Shown one piece after another: positions 9,662 through 19,067 of a DNA stretch of 64,000 nt. The DNA is from Verrucomicrobiota bacterium (GTDB taxonomy: Bacteria; Verrucomicrobiota; Kiritimatiellia; CAIQIC01; JAGNIJ01), in contig JAKLGK010000001.1 of NCBI GenBank assembly GCA_022710725.1, positions 483,197-547,196 on the forward strand, read 5' to 3'. Both the position numbers and the translations under genes were made by a program. How positions within the stretch are numbered: position 1 is the first letter of the stretch; each line of letters starts with the position of its first letter. The notes under the pieces are model-generated. The model was not told the origin of the DNA and searched no databases. It saw only the letters and a program-made list of their open reading frames with translations.

Positions 9662-10243
9662 ATGAAGCGGTTCGCGGCGATTTCGGCGGTCATGATGCTG
9701 GCGGCGGCGGGATGGGCGGAGCCTCCCGTGTCCAAGCCTCTCGCCCAGCCCCTGTCGATCTCCATCATCTATCCCATTCAGCTGGCCGCGCAGGATGAGG
9801 CGGTCCACGGGCTCCGGCTCAACCTGATCTACGGAATCAACGCCGAGGTCAGCGGCCTGGACATCGGCCTGTTCAACGGCGTCGACGGGGACGTGCACGG
9901 CTACCAGTACGCGCTGGTCAACTACGTGGGCGGCGACCTGCACGGCGCGCAGACCGCCTTCGCGCTCAACCTGGTCCGGGGCAACGGATCCGGCGAGCAG
10001 TTCGCCCTGGTCAATTTCCTCGACCAGGATCTCACCGGCTGGCAGGTGGGCGTGTTCAACCGCGTCGGCTCCGTGCAGGGCTGCCAGGTCGGGCTCATCA
10101 ACCTGGCCGACGACATGACGGGGCTGCAGTTGGGCGGCATCAACTGGACCACCGAGCTCGACGGCCTGCAGATCGGCGTGCTGAATTTCGCCGTCGGCAA
10201 GGAGTCCTGGCAGTTCCTGCCGATCGTCAACGCGAACTGGTAA
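9662..10243 (+). CDS. Exported surface-repeat protein (LA_2272-like GLxxGLxN repeats)
   Basis: A 193-residue protein with signal peptide MKRFAAISAVMMLAAAGWA. The body is built of roughly 20-residue repeats such as VSGLDIGLFN, VHGYQYALVN, LTGWQVGVFN, VQGCQVGLIN, MTGLQLGGIN and LDGLQIGVLN. This regular pattern is that of LA_2272-type surface repeats, probably forming a beta-solenoid; the molecular function is unknown. GGAGG lies 7 bases before the ATG. It is divergent from xfp, and its stop is only two bases from the converging flavin-reductase-like gene. It ends with FLPIVNANW. Confidence 0.75.
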   Translation: MKRFAAISAVMMLAAAGWAEPPVSKPLAQPLSISIIYPIQLAAQDEAVHGLRLNLIYGINAEVSGLDIGLFNGVDGDVHGYQYALVNYVGGDLHGAQTAFALNLVRGNGSGEQFALVNFLDQDLTGWQVGVFNRVGSVQGCQVGLINLADDMTGLQLGGINWTTELDGLQIGVLNFAVGKESWQFLPIVNANW

Positions 10244-10245
10244 GG

Positions 10246-10752
10246 CTACCTCGACAGGATCCGCTCGATCTCCCCGATGTAGATCCGGTGGTAATCCGGG
10301 CCCTCGTAGAACTGGCGGATCGTGGGGTCGAGGAAGTGCTTCGGGTCGAGGTCGGTGAAGGCGATCTTCCGGCACTCGATCATCAGCCGCGCCTGTTCGA
10401 ACCAGACGTTCCCGCCCTTCGTCGTCACGGGCGAGAGGCCGGTCTTTTTCACTTTGTCCACGTTCCGGCCGGAGTTGGAGCCGCAGAACATCAGCTTGTC
10501 CCGCCAGCTCTCGTCGAAGAAGCACAGGGTAAAGCCCGCCGACTTTTCCAGGAACTCGAACGTGTAGCGCGAGGGCCGGACGAAGGCGAAGCAGACGTGG
10601 CGGTCCCAGAGCACGCCGAGCCCGCCCCAACTCGCGGTCATGGTGTTGAATTTCTCCCGCGTCCCGGCGGTGATCAGCATCCACTGCTGGCCGATCAGCC
10701 GGAACGGGTTCTCCTGGAAATCCTCGATCCGCAGTTCTTGCATCGGGCTCAT
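10246..10752 (-). CDS. Flavin reductase-like (FMN-binding split-barrel) protein
   Basis: The 168-residue protein fits the DIM6/NTAB flavin reductase-like family: an N-terminal LIGQQWMLITAG strand, the pattern FNTMTASWGGLGVLWDRHVCFAFVR in the FMN-binding region, YTFEFLEKSAGFTLCFF, and a central SGRNVDKVKKTGLSP loop. Members bind FMN and often reduce flavin with NAD(P)H, or are of unknown function. The start at 10752 is preceded by GGGAGG with good spacing; an in-frame ATG nine bases later is possible. It is cytoplasmic, with no neighbour that reveals the partner enzyme. Confidence 0.85.
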   Translation of the reverse strand: MSPMQELRIEDFQENPFRLIGQQWMLITAGTREKFNTMTASWGGLGVLWDRHVCFAFVRPSRYTFEFLEKSAGFTLCFFDESWRDKLMFCGSNSGRNVDKVKKTGLSPVTTKGGNVWFEQARLMIECRKIAFTDLDPKHFLDPTIRQFYEGPDYHRIYIGEIERILSR

Positions 10753-10841
10753 GCCGGCCTCCCGTGTCCTGTCCGTTACCGAACGATAGCGCAACCCGGC
10801 CGCCGGCCCAACCGTCCCGCCGCGGGCGGGCGCCCCGGCGT

Positions 10842-11237
10842 TTACTGCCGGGTCAGGGTAAGGTGGGCCTCCCCGCCTTCCACCCGGCCGTCGAAGCCGC
10901 TCTCCCACCACTCGATCGTCATCGTGTCCCCGTCCACGGTGCCGTTCACGGTCCCGTTGGGCGTGAGCGTGAGGTCCAGGGTGCCGCCGCTGTTCGATCC
11001 GGACACGCTGCCGACCATGTGCCGGTTCGGGCGGGTGATGTCGTAGGAGCCGCTCACCGCGTCCCCGTCCTGGGTGAGCACCATCGTCAAGTCATTGAGC
11101 GCCACCCCGGCGTCGTAAAAGCCGGAGCCGCTCCACGTGCCGGTGACGCCCGAGCCGCCCCCGCTGTCCTCGTCGTCCTCGCAGCCGGCTGCAAACACCG
11201 CCATGGCGCAGGCCATCAGGATCGCCATTCTTTTCAT
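10842..11237 (-). CDS. Small lipoprotein with a beta-barrel-like domain
   Basis: A 131-residue protein with a lipoprotein signal peptide ending in the lipobox FAAGC, then an acidic Asp/Glu/Gly linker (EDDEDSGGGSG). The mature part reads as alternating strands: VTGTWSGSGFYD, LTMVLTQDGDAVSGSYD, TLDLTLTPNGTVNGTVDG, MTIEWWESG, AHLTLTRQ. This 'TGTWSG...L.QDG..VSG.Y' pattern is typical of small exported lipocalin-like or avidin-like beta proteins, but no specific family is recognised. GGAGG precedes the ATG. It is probably anchored in the outer membrane. Confidence 0.75.
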   Translation of the reverse strand: MKRMAILMACAMAVFAAGCEDDEDSGGGSGVTGTWSGSGFYDAGVALNDLTMVLTQDGDAVSGSYDITRPNRHMVGSVSGSNSGGTLDLTLTPNGTVNGTVDGDTMTIEWWESGFDGRVEGGEAHLTLTRQ

Positions 11238-11301
11238 GGAGCCCTCCTGCGGGCAGTATGCCCCTGCGCTCCGCGCGGCGCAAGCCCGGCCTTCGCCCGC
11301 G

Positions 11302-11880
11302 TCAGGGCAACTCCATGCGCAGGCGGTAAACGGCCGCGGGATCGGCGGCGGGCAAAACCAGGAAGAGGTTGGTCTGGCCGCTGGCATTCGTCGCCACGGG
11401 GGTCCAGTCCTGGGCCGCCAGGCTGGCGGCCCGGTCCACGTAGGCGGTGGGCCCGAAGACGTTGCGCGCCGCGGCATGCAAGCCGCCCGTCGCGGTCCAG
11501 GTCGCCAGTTCCGGCGGATCGAAGACGTCGATCGGGGCCCCGAGGTTCACTTCGATCGGGGACTGGTAGTAGATCCGGTCGGGCGTGTTGCTGTCGGGCG
11601 TGAAGCGCAGGTCGCCGTCGAAGAGCGGCTGGAAGCCGACGACCCCGTTCGTCACCATCCCGGCCGAGGACCCGCCGACGGAGGACGTGGTCAGGAGGAA
11701 CGAGTAGAAGGAGGACACGAACACGTCGAAGTGGTACGTGATCCCGCGCACCAGCCGGAGGGGTTGCTTGATGCCCGCGTCGATGGTCAGCGCGTTCGGC
11801 ACGTTGCTGACGATGAAATTCGTGCCGGAGCCCCACGCCCCCGAGACCGCCAACAGCAGGACGACTATCGACTTTTTCAT
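11302..11880 (-). CDS. Small secreted protein with C-terminal YRLR module
   Basis: A 192-residue protein with signal peptide MKKSIVVLLLAVSGAWGSG. The N-terminal half contains LTIDAGIKQPLRLVRGITYHFDV and a Ser-rich strand region (YSFLLTTSSVGGSSAG), like plastocyanin- or lectin-like beta domains. The C-terminal half ends in AAVYRLRMELP, the terminal motif shared with other exported proteins of this window. No enzyme motif is seen. A strong promoter-like element overlapped by a palindrome lies immediately upstream (11898-11931), suggesting regulated expression. Confidence 0.7.
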   Translation of the reverse strand: MKKSIVVLLLAVSGAWGSGTNFIVSNVPNALTIDAGIKQPLRLVRGITYHFDVFVSSFYSFLLTTSSVGGSSAGMVTNGVVGFQPLFDGDLRFTPDSNTPDRIYYQSPIEVNLGAPIDVFDPPELATWTATGGLHAAARNVFGPTAYVDRAASLAAQDWTPVATNASGQTNLFLVLPAADPAAVYRLRMELP

Positions 11881-11897
11881 GCGCGCCCCCGCTTGGA

Positions 11898-11931
11898 ACG
11901 GACAATATAGTCCGTCCAGCGCCACATTCAA
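11898..11931 (-). promoter_or_regulatory. Promoter with a 6-6-6 palindrome over the -10 box
   Basis: On the minus strand TTGAAT (11926-11931) and TATATT (11904-11909) are 16 bases apart. The -10 box is the centre of the perfect inverted repeat ACGGAC-N6-GTCCGT (11898-11915). This layout is what a repressor operator looks like, and binding there would block the promoter of the small secreted protein. The binding protein is unknown. Confidence 0.55.
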
Positions 11932-11956
11932 GGGGCGCGCCGCCGGCGCGTCGCGG

Positions 11957-12937
11957 CTACTCGTTCATCTCGTCGTAGAACGCCACGTAGTCGTCGGGGT
12001 GGTCGCTCTCGCGCAGCTTGATGGCGTCGCGGGGGTGCTCGTTGAGCACGCCGGTGATGGCGTACGGGATGCTGTAGCCCCAGTCCAACTCCTTCCGCAG
12101 CGGCAGGATGGTGTCCTGGACGCACTGGAGGACGGCGCGCTCGAGGTACTTGGGGTTCTTCAGGAAGCTCAACAGCAGTTCCATGGGACAGTTGCCCGCC
12201 CCGCGCCCCAGGCCCATCATCGTCGCGTCCAGCCGCGTGGCGCCCTTGATGATCGCCTCGATGGTGTTCGCGAAGGCGAGCTGCTGGTTGTTGTGCGTGT
12301 GGATGCCGATCTCCTTCTTGCCCTTCATCGCCACGGCGAACCGGCCGACCAGGTCGGCGATCTGCTCGCCGTACAGCGAGCCGTAGCTGTCCACGACGTA
12401 CACGGCGGCGGCGGGGCTCTGCGCGATCACCTCCAGCGCCTTGTCGAGCTCGAACACGGGGACCGTGGACACGGCCATCAGGTTGACGGTCGTTTCGTAG
12501 CCTTTCTCGTCGGCGTCCAGAACCATGTCGATCGCCGTCGGGATCTGGTGCGCGTAGCAGGCCACGCGGATGCAGTCCACCACGCTGTCCTTCTTGGGGA
12601 GGATGTCCTCGCGGTAGTCCGTGCGCTCGGCGTCGGCCATGACGCAGATCTTCAGGCCGGTCTTGTTCTCGCCCGCGATGCGGCGGATGTCCTCCTCGCC
12701 GCTGAACTTCCAGGGGCCGAAATCCTTGGGCGGGAAGATCTTCTTCGAGGCGCGGTATCCGAACTCCATGTAGTCCACGCCCGCGGCCACGCACGTCTGG
12801 TAGACGCGGCGGACGAAGTCGTCGGTAAACCGGTGGCTGTTCATCAGGCCGCCGTCCCGGACCGTGCAGTCCACGACCTTGATCTGCGGGCGGTACGTGA
12901 CCCAGCCCGCGCTTTCGAATTGCTCTTTCTTCGGCAT
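11957..12937 (-). CDS. HMGL-like (DRE-TIM metallolyase) aldolase family protein
   Basis: A 326-residue TIM-barrel protein with the family opening VVDCTVRDGGLMNSHRF (the DRDGG-like metal/substrate loop as TVRDGG), a middle VYVVDSYGSLYGEQI, and the metal-binding IGIHTHNNQQLAFANT. The superfamily includes 4-hydroxy-2-oxovalerate aldolase, HMG-CoA lyase and isopropylmalate synthase. Length and the ATMMGLGRGAGNCPMELLL stretch fit the aldolase-like branch best. The true substrate is unknown, and no acylating acetaldehyde dehydrogenase is adjacent. GGGAGGG precedes the ATG at 12937. It is cytoplasmic and flanked by genes for secreted proteins, so context does not help. Confidence 0.85.
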   Translation of the reverse strand: MPKKEQFESAGWVTYRPQIKVVDCTVRDGGLMNSHRFTDDFVRRVYQTCVAAGVDYMEFGYRASKKIFPPKDFGPWKFSGEEDIRRIAGENKTGLKICVMADAERTDYREDILPKKDSVVDCIRVACYAHQIPTAIDMVLDADEKGYETTVNLMAVSTVPVFELDKALEVIAQSPAAAVYVVDSYGSLYGEQIADLVGRFAVAMKGKKEIGIHTHNNQQLAFANTIEAIIKGATRLDATMMGLGRGAGNCPMELLLSFLKNPKYLERAVLQCVQDTILPLRKELDWGYSIPYAITGVLNEHPRDAIKLRESDHPDDYVAFYDEMNE

Positions 12938-13054
12938 ACGCTGACCCTCCCCCGCGCCCGGCCGGGCGCGGGACCAAGAGTATGCCCCAATCGCCGGATT
13001 TCTCAAGCTCCGGCGGCGGCGCGCCGGCGCGCGGGACGCCGCGGCCCGGCCTCG

Positions 13055-16000
13055 TCAGAGCTTGGTGATGTTCAGGGTATACACGTAGGGCTTGATGCCC
13101 AGGAAGGTTACGCCCAGGTTGTTGCTCGCCTTGAACTTCATGTAGACGATGATCGGCCTCTTCACCATCCCCAGGTCGAAGCTGAAGTAGTCCGGCGCCG
13201 CCGGCGTGCCGGGGTGGAAGACGCCGGAGATCGTCGTGGAGATCCTGAACTGCGCGTTTGTTGACACCAGCATTTCAGCCGTCAGGCACTTGGCCGACGC
13301 CTGGTAGACGCTGCCGTCCCCATATTGCACGGGGCGCACTCGCACCTCGATGGGCTTGACGGAGCCCGCCATGGACAGCGGCACGGTCTGCGCCGCGGCC
13401 GTCCCGTTGATGAGCACGAAGTACTTGTTGCGCAGGAGGGAAAGCATCGGCGCAAACTCGGGGGCGTGCGTCGTCAAGCTGAACGTCGTCGTCGTGAAGT
13501 AGCGGCCGACATTGTCGTGCACCTGCACGGCGCCCTGCAGGTCGGTCACCCGCAGCCGGTAGCTGATCCCCTCGTTTCTCGAAAACGGAGCGAACTCGCG
13601 CCGCCAGCCCTCGTAGGCGCCCGGCCGGCCGGAACGGACCATCTCGACCGACTGCCAGCGGGCCCGGTCCGTGCTGTATTCGACCTTCACCGTCTGGGCG
13701 GCGCCGATGGGGAACGTGTCGCACTCGATGACCAAACGGTCCTCGGCGTCGCAGGCGCCCTGAATGAACGAGCGGCTCACATGGCCCAGCGCGAGAACAT
13801 CGCACGCATCCCCCCGCCCGTTGCCGTCCAGGTCCGCCTGGTCCGGGTTGGCGTTCACCGGGCAATTGTCGGACTGATTGGCCACGCCGTCGCCGTCCAG
13901 GTCGGAGTCGCAGGCGTCGCCGATCCCGTCGTGGTCCAGGTCTTCCTGCCCGGGATTCGCCTTGTCCCGGCAGTTGTCCGACGCGTCGGCCACCCCATCC
14001 CGGTCCGTGTCCACCAGATTGTCGCACGCGTCCCCGATGCCATCGTGGTCCGCGTCGGCCTGGTCCGGGTTCGGCGTGTTCGGGCAGTTGTCGGAGGCAT
14101 CGGCAATCCCGTCGCGATCGGAGTCGATGATGTTGTCACAGGCATCGCCGACGCCGTCGCGGTCCGCATCGGCCTGGTTGGAGTTCGGCGTGTTCGGGCA
14201 GTTGTCGGAGATATTGGCCACGCCGTCGCCGTCCAGGTCGGAGTCGCAGGCGTCGCCGATCCCGTCGTGGTCCAGGTCTTCCTGCCCGGGATTCGCCTTG
14301 TCCCGGCAGTTGTCCGACGCGTCGGCCACTCCATCCCGGTCCGTGTCCACCAGGTTGTCGCACGCGTCCCCGATGCCATCGTGGTCCGCGTCGGCCTGGT
14401 CCGGGTTCGGCGTGCTCGGGCAGTTGTCCGAGGCATCGGCAATCCCGTCGCGATCGGAGTCGATGATGTTGTCACAGGCATCGCCGACGCCGTCGCGGTC
14501 GGCATCGGCCTGGTTGGAGTTCGGCGTGTTCGGGCAGTTGTCGGAGATATTGGCCACGCCGTCGCCATCCAGGTCGGAGTCGCAGGCGTCGCCGATCCCG
14601 TCATGGTCCGCGTCAGCCTGGTCGGGATTAGCCGTGTCGGGGCAGTTGTCCTCGTCATTCGAAACACCGTCCCCGTCGCGGTCGTTGTCGCACGCATTAC
14701 CGAGCCCGTCGTGGTCCAGGTCGGCCTGGTCCGGGTTCCGGTCGCAGGGGCAGTTGTCCGCGGCGTTCAGCGCGCCGTCCCCGTCCTTGTCCGGGTCGCA
14801 CTCGTCGCCCAGGAGATCCCGGTCGATGTCCGCCTGGACGGGATTGAACGTGTCCGGGCAGTTGTCCTGCTCGTTCGGGATGCCGTCCGCGTCCCGGTCC
14901 GGATTGGCCGGCTGGACGCGGATGGCGCCGCTCGCCTGCCGGGCGTTGACGGCGCCCGGGGTAGCGGCGCCCAGCGCCCAGGCCGCGCCCGCCGCGGCGT
15001 AGACATCGTTGGGCGCCTGGAGGCTCGTGTCGGCGTCGGTATCGCCCGGGAGAACGTGAAGGTAATTTTGCTCGGAGGAAGCCACGTCGGTCCGCACCGT
15101 GCCCGGATCGTCCACGGCGAGGTCGCCGGCGCCGCCCCAGGCGACGGCATCGGCCACGGCGCCGTCCGGCGCCGTGAGCACGAGCCCGTCGGGGCCGTTC
15201 TGGAGGTCGCCGGGCAGCAACAAGTCCACGTTGGCGACCGGCGCCTGCCCGACAACCACGAACCCCAGCGCGCGGCCCTCGATGTCCGCCAGGCCGTCGT
15301 TGGGCACGATGACGTCGCCGAACACATACGGCCAGAGATCGTTGTCCCCGCTGTCGTTGCCGTCGTGATGGGTCAGCGCGTAGCCGCGGAGATTCAGCCC
15401 GGCGGGCGCGACAAGCTCGACGAACTGGGCATCATCCCCGCCGGCGTCGTTGGCCTGCACCTCGCTGATCAGCGGGCGTTGCGGCCCGACGAACGGCGGA
15501 AACACGTAGGTCCGGACGGCCGAAAGCAGGGGGCTGGCGGCGTTGGGACCGTTGAAGTAAACCCGCACGGCATACTCCAACGAACTGGCGTCGCCCGGCG
15601 GCAGGGTGATCGCGGCGCTTTCCCACAACTCGCCCTGCAGCAGGCTCATCGGGGCCTCGGTCCAGGATTGCCCGGGCCATCGGTACAGGGCCACGGCCGC
15701 GAGGCCGTCGGCCAACAGGTTCCGGTGCGCGGCCGCGCGGATGCGGAATTCCTCGTTGAAGCGCGGGGCGGCCGGCTGAAGCGCCATGGCGTCCACGAAG
15801 ACGCCCGCCTGGTCGCAGGCCGTGTGGGCGCCGGGCGTGGGAGAGAGCAGCAGCGACCACTCGTCCGCCCGCCACTGCGGCAGCGGGTCGCAGGTTCCCA
15901 GCACGCGCGTCGCCGCCCGCTGGGGATACGCCCACGGCATGCTGAAATCGTTCTCGGCCACCGCCTGGCCCGGCGCGCCGTAGGCGTCCTGCACGGCGCC

Positions 16001-17287
16001 CGCGGGGTTCAGCAGCGTCACGGGATCGTTGCCGTTGATCGGCAGGAGCTGCGCGCTCGCCTGCCCCGCCGCCACGCCGTACGCGGCCGCGAACGCCGCG
16101 GCGTCCGCGGCCAGCACGAAGGCCGAGCCCGCCGGGATCGAGCCGTTCAAGTCCACGGACAACGCCTCGGCCCCGTTGCGGTGGATGACCAGCCGGTACC
16201 CCGCCAGCGGGAACGGCGCGACGCCGGAATTATAGAGCTCCACGAAGTTCGCGCGCGGGTCGGCGGCGCTGGCCACCTCGCTGATCAGCACGACGGGGTT
16301 GTAGCACGGCAGCAGGTCGATCATGTTGATGTCCGCGTACACCGGCAGGTGGTCCGAGGCGTTGGCGCTGGTCTCCGCCGGCGGCGGCACGCTGAACTTG
16401 AGCAGGCCGCCCTGCCCGTCGTCCTGGATCGAATAGTAGATCTCGCCCGCGGGGGCCCCGTAGGGACTGGCCGCCACTTCTTCGCTGAAGCAGATGTAGT
16501 CGTAGCGGCGGGGGTTGACGGGGGCGAGGTGCGTGTACTGCAGGATGGAGTCCTCCTGGAAAGGCTCGAGCTGGGAGAACTGGATGCCGGCGAAGGGATC
16601 GGTCGGATGCAGCCGGTACGCGACCGGGAACGTGACATCGGCGCCGAGCACGTACCCCGCCGGCAGCCCGCCGGGCAGGGCCGGGATCTGCTCCCGCTGG
16701 CTCACGCCGACGTCGGCGTTGAAGTCGCCCATGACCACGTACTCGGCCGGGATGGGATCGGCCTGCCGCGACGCGGAGACGTGCGCGATCGTGCGGCGCA
16801 GCTCGATCGCGCGCATGAAGTCCTCCGTCTCGCCGGAGGCGGACTTGTTGTGGAGGCTGTAGAGGGTCAGCGGGTTCAGGGCGCCCGGGATCTCGATGAC
16901 GGCCTTCAGCGGCCACCGGTTGATCTCCGCCGCGCCCGCCGGCTCGCGCACCTGCTCGGTGGAGAGGATGGGGAACCGGCTGAAGAACCCGTTGTGCTTG
17001 CCGGCGTCGAACGTCCCGCCGTCGCCCATCGCGTAATACGGATAGCCCAGCGCCGCCGCCACGGAGATCCAGTCGTTGAAATCCCCGTTGTTCAACTCCT
17101 GGAAGGCGATGATGTCGGGGTTGATGCGCTGCAGGGTCGCGACCACCGAGGCGTAATCGGCCTCGCCCGGCGTGCCGACGCCGTCCTGCACGTTCCACGT
17201 CGCCACCCGGACCCGGACCGCCCGGGACGAGGCCACCGACAACGCCAGCGCCAGACATGCCGCGCCCGCCAACTGTTTTCTGTTCAT
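13055..17287 (-). CDS. Large secreted endonuclease/exonuclease/phosphatase-fold protein with lamin-tail and TSP3 repeats
   Basis: A 1410-residue protein with a signal peptide ([19 protein letters not shown]). Residues about 25-345 form an EEP-fold domain: [23 protein letters not shown] and [10 protein letters not shown] supply the expected Asn, Glu, Asp and His positions, so extracellular nuclease or phosphatase activity is plausible. Two lamin-tail-like beta domains follow ([21 protein letters not shown] region, then [21 protein letters not shown]). Residues about 800-1150 are ten thrombospondin type 3 repeats ([24 protein letters not shown]), a calcium-binding stalk. The C-terminus is a beta domain with no motif I recognise. 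AGAGGAA lies before the ATG. The gene is divergent from the NADAR gene. Confidence 0.88.
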   Translation of the reverse strand: MNRKQLAGAACLALALSVASSRAVRVRVATWNVQDGVGTPGEADYASVVATLQRINPDIIAFQELNNGDFNDWISVAAALGYPYYAMGDGGTFDAGKHNGFFSRFPILSTEQVREPAGAAEINRWPLKAVIEIPGALNPLTLYSLHNKSASGETEDFMRAIELRRTIAHVSASRQADPIPAEYVVMGDFNADVGVSQREQIPALPGGLPAGYVLGADVTFPVAYRLHPTDPFAGIQFSQLEPFQEDSILQYTHLAPVNPRRYDYICFSEEVAASPYGAPAGEIYYSIQDDGQGGLLKFSVPPPAETSANASDHLPVYADINMIDLLPCYNPVVLISEVASAADPRANFVELYNSGVAPFPLAGYRLVIHRNGAEALSVDLNGSIPAGSAFVLAADAAAFAAAYGVAAGQASAQLLPINGNDPVTLLNPAGAVQDAYGAPGQAVAENDFSMPWAYPQRAATRVLGTCDPLPQWRADEWSLLLSPTPGAHTACDQAGVFVDAMALQPAAPRFNEEFRIRAAAHRNLLADGLAAVALYRWPGQSWTEAPMSLLQGELWESAAITLPPGDASSLEYAVRVYFNGPNAASPLLSAVRTYVFPPFVGPQRPLISEVQANDAGGDDAQFVELVAPAGLNLRGYALTHHDGNDSGDNDLWPYVFGDVIVPNDGLADIEGRALGFVVVGQAPVANVDLLLPGDLQNGPDGLVLTAPDGAVADAVAWGGAGDLAVDDPGTVRTDVASSEQNYLHVLPGDTDADTSLQAPNDVYAAAGAAWALGAATPGAVNARQASGAIRVQPANPDRDADGIPNEQDNCPDTFNPVQADIDRDLLGDECDPDKDGDGALNAADNCPCDRNPDQADLDHDGLGNACDNDRDGDGVSNDEDNCPDTANPDQADADHDGIGDACDSDLDGDGVANISDNCPNTPNSNQADADRDGVGDACDNIIDSDRDGIADASDNCPSTPNPDQADADHDGIGDACDNLVDTDRDGVADASDNCRDKANPGQEDLDHDGIGDACDSDLDGDGVANISDNCPNTPNSNQADADRDGVGDACDNIIDSDRDGIADASDNCPNTPNPDQADADHDGIGDACDNLVDTDRDGVADASDNCRDKANPGQEDLDHDGIGDACDSDLDGDGVANQSDNCPVNANPDQADLDGNGRGDACDVLALGHVSRSFIQGACDAEDRLVIECDTFPIGAAQTVKVEYSTDRARWQSVEMVRSGRPGAYEGWRREFAPFSRNEGISYRLRVTDLQGAVQVHDNVGRYFTTTTFSLTTHAPEFAPMLSLLRNKYFVLINGTAAAQTVPLSMAGSVKPIEVRVRPVQYGDGSVYQASAKCLTAEMLVSTNAQFRISTTISGVFHPGTPAAPDYFSFDLGMVKRPIIVYMKFKASNNLGVTFLGIKPYVYTLNITKL
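13881..14552. repeat. 336-bp tandem duplication encoding TSP3 repeats
   Basis: Two copies (13881-14216 and 14217-14552) differ at only about five positions, and a third copy starts at 14553 but diverges after about 50 bases. Each unit codes for 112 residues, that is three thrombospondin type 3 repeats. Near identity at the DNA level means recent duplication or ongoing homogenisation, and repeat number may vary between strains. Confidence 0.92.
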
Positions 17288-17475
17288 GGTGGTTCCTCTT
17301 TGACTATCCAAGTCGCCCGGGCCGGCGGTTTCTTCCCTTGAAGCGTATAAGTCTCTTGCGTCGGACCGGTCAGAAAAGGCGCGATTCCGCGAGTCGGACC
17401 CCTGCCGGATCCGCCGAACCGCGGGGGTTTTCATCCCGGCCTGTTCGCGGCATAATAGGGAGAAAGAGGACCGCC

Positions 17476-18159
17476 ATGAAAACCAGGGACCATACCGGGC
17501 GGATCGCGCCGCGCCGCGCCGGGATCGCGACGCTCCTGCTGATCGCCGCGCTCGCCGGTTGCGTCCGGCCGGCGGCCGGACCCTGCCCGCCGGAGTGGTG
17601 GGCGCCCGTGCCCCGGGAAAGCGCGGCCTCGTGGGAAATCCTCCCGCAGGACGCCGGGCCCGGCGAGGTGATCCTGTCCAAGCGGACGGAACTGGGCATC
17701 CTCTCCAACTTTGCGCCGACGCCCTTCACACTGGACGGCGAGACCTACGCCAGCGTCGAGGGATTCTGGCAGATGCTCAAGTATCCCGAAGGGCCGGGCG
17801 ACGAGCGCCTGCGCGACCCGTCCGTCGCGTGGCCGCACACCCGCGAGGAGGTCGGCCGGATGAGCGCGTTCGAGGCCAAGGCCGCCGGCACGGCCGCCAA
17901 CGGGAACATGAAGAAACTCGGCATCCGGTGGGTCACGTACAGGGGCCAGCGGCTGGAGTACTCGGAAAAACGCCAAGGCGAGTTCTATCGCCTGATCCGC
18001 GCGGCCATGCAGGCCAAGCTGGAGCAGAATCCCGAGGTCCGGGCCGTCCTGCTCAAGACCGGTGGGCTGATCCTGCGGCCCGACCACCACCAGAGACCCG
18101 ACGACTCCCCGGCCATGAAGTATTACGACATCTGGATGGAGCTCCGCGACACGTTGTAA
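17476..18159 (+). CDS. NADAR (YbiA-like) domain protein with lipoprotein signal
   Basis: A 227-residue protein. The N-terminus is a basic region, a hydrophobic stretch ([13 protein letters not shown]) and the lipobox LAGC at Cys31. The NADAR fold then follows: [29 protein letters not shown], the segment [16 protein letters not shown], and the end [17 protein letters not shown] proteins are N-glycosidases: YbiA-type members act on riboflavin-pathway intermediates, and others remove ADP-ribose from guanine in DNA in DarT1 toxin-antitoxin pairs. Those act in the cytoplasm, so a lipoprotein signal is odd. No DarT-like toxin gene is adjacent. AGAGGA precedes the ATG; a CATAAT -10-like box lies near 17450. 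The DUF169 gene follows after 28 bases. Confidence 0.82.
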   Translation: MKTRDHTGRIAPRRAGIATLLLIAALAGCVRPAAGPCPPEWWAPVPRESAASWEILPQDAGPGEVILSKRTELGILSNFAPTPFTLDGETYASVEGFWQMLKYPEGPGDERLRDPSVAWPHTREEVGRMSAFEAKAAGTAANGNMKKLGIRWVTYRGQRLEYSEKRQGEFYRLIRAAMQAKLEQNPEVRAVLLKTGGLILRPDHHQRPDDSPAMKYYDIWMELRDTL

Positions 18160-18187
18160 TCAACATCCTGACGAAAGGAACCGCGAC

Positions 18188-18949
18188 ATGGACCTGAACC
18201 TGAAACAGGAATTCGCCGAACGCTGGGCGCGCTATTTCCCGGGCGCGGAGCTGCCCGTCGCCTTTTTCTACGCGAGCGATCCCGGATCGGTCCGGGAGGC
18301 CGCCGCGGCGGCCGGCCACCGCTGCTTCATCGGCGACCTGGCCGCCGTGCGCCGCGGCACGCCGCTGGCCTTCAGGGCGGAGGCCCTGACCTGCGGCGGG
18401 GCGCAGCGCTACCTGGGGTTCACGCAGAAACTGCGCCCGAACTTCGAGTACTTCCTCTCGTGCGGCATCCCCGGGCAACTCGAGGGCGAGCGGTACAAGC
18501 AGTCGCCCGCGCTGGTCACCGAGGCCCTGAAGCGCCAGCCGCCGTTCCAGGCGCCGGGGCGCTGGCTCGTCGCCAAGCGGTGGGACGTGCTCGAGGCCGG
18601 AGACGAGCCGTTCGCCGCCGTGTTCTTCGCGCCGCCGGACGTCCTCGCCGGGCTCTTCACGCTGGCCAACTTCGACGAGACGGACCCCGACGGCGTGCGC
18701 GCGCCCTTCGGCGCCGGCTGCGCGTCGATCGTGTACTGGCCGCTCCAGGAACTCCGGGCGGAGCGGCCGCGGGCCATCCTGGGGATGTTCGACGTGTCCG
18801 CGCGGCCGTGCGTAGGGCCGAACCGGCTGACCTTCGCCGTGCCGTGGCCGAAATTGGTGCGCATGGCCCGGAACATGGAGGAGAGCTTCCTGCGGACGGA
18901 ATCCTGGAAGAAGATCATGGGGCGCATCCGCACCGCGTCAGCGGACTGA
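18188..18949 (+). CDS. DUF169 domain protein
   Basis: The 253-residue protein matches the DUF169 pattern: an early AVAFFYAS segment, a Cys-containing middle (ALTCGGAQRYLGF, then YFLSCGIPG), AKRWDVLEAGDEPFAAVFFAPPDVLAGLFTLANFD, and the conserved tail GCASIVYWPL with ILGMFDVSARPCV and LTFAVPWPKLVRM. The family is widespread in anaerobes and archaea; its biochemical role is not established. It is cytoplasmic and probably co-transcribed with the upstream NADAR gene. AAAGGAA stands before the ATG. Conserved cysteines suggest metal or cofactor binding, which is an inference. Confidence 0.88.
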   Translation: MDLNLKQEFAERWARYFPGAELPVAFFYASDPGSVREAAAAAGHRCFIGDLAAVRRGTPLAFRAEALTCGGAQRYLGFTQKLRPNFEYFLSCGIPGQLEGERYKQSPALVTEALKRQPPFQAPGRWLVAKRWDVLEAGDEPFAAVFFAPPDVLAGLFTLANFDETDPDGVRAPFGAGCASIVYWPLQELRAERPRAILGMFDVSARPCVGPNRLTFAVPWPKLVRMARNMEESFLRTESWKKIMGRIRTASAD

Positions 18950-19067
18950 TCGGATGGCCCGGAATCTTTCCTGGATGATGCTATACCCCGGACCCGGCGC
19001 GAGGTGAAGACCGGTTGCGGCGGACGGATCGCTTCATGACGGCCCGGAAGGAAACGAGGAGGCGGCG

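Noticed and set aside
13019..13032. GCGCGCCGGCGCGC palindrome next to the nuclease-like gene
   Set aside because: It has no loop and no T tract, and simple GC palindromes are common at this base composition.
13840..14900. Regular repeats that might be a CRISPR-like array
   Set aside because: The repeats are in frame, code for calcium-binding DxDxDG segments and have no unique spacers.
13325..17341. A very long open frame on the plus strand opposite the TSP3 nuclease-like gene
   Set aside because: It is the mirror of a GC-rich gene: its translation is Arg/Val/Gly-rich with no domain, whereas the minus strand encodes a recognisable signal peptide, catalytic motifs and repeats.
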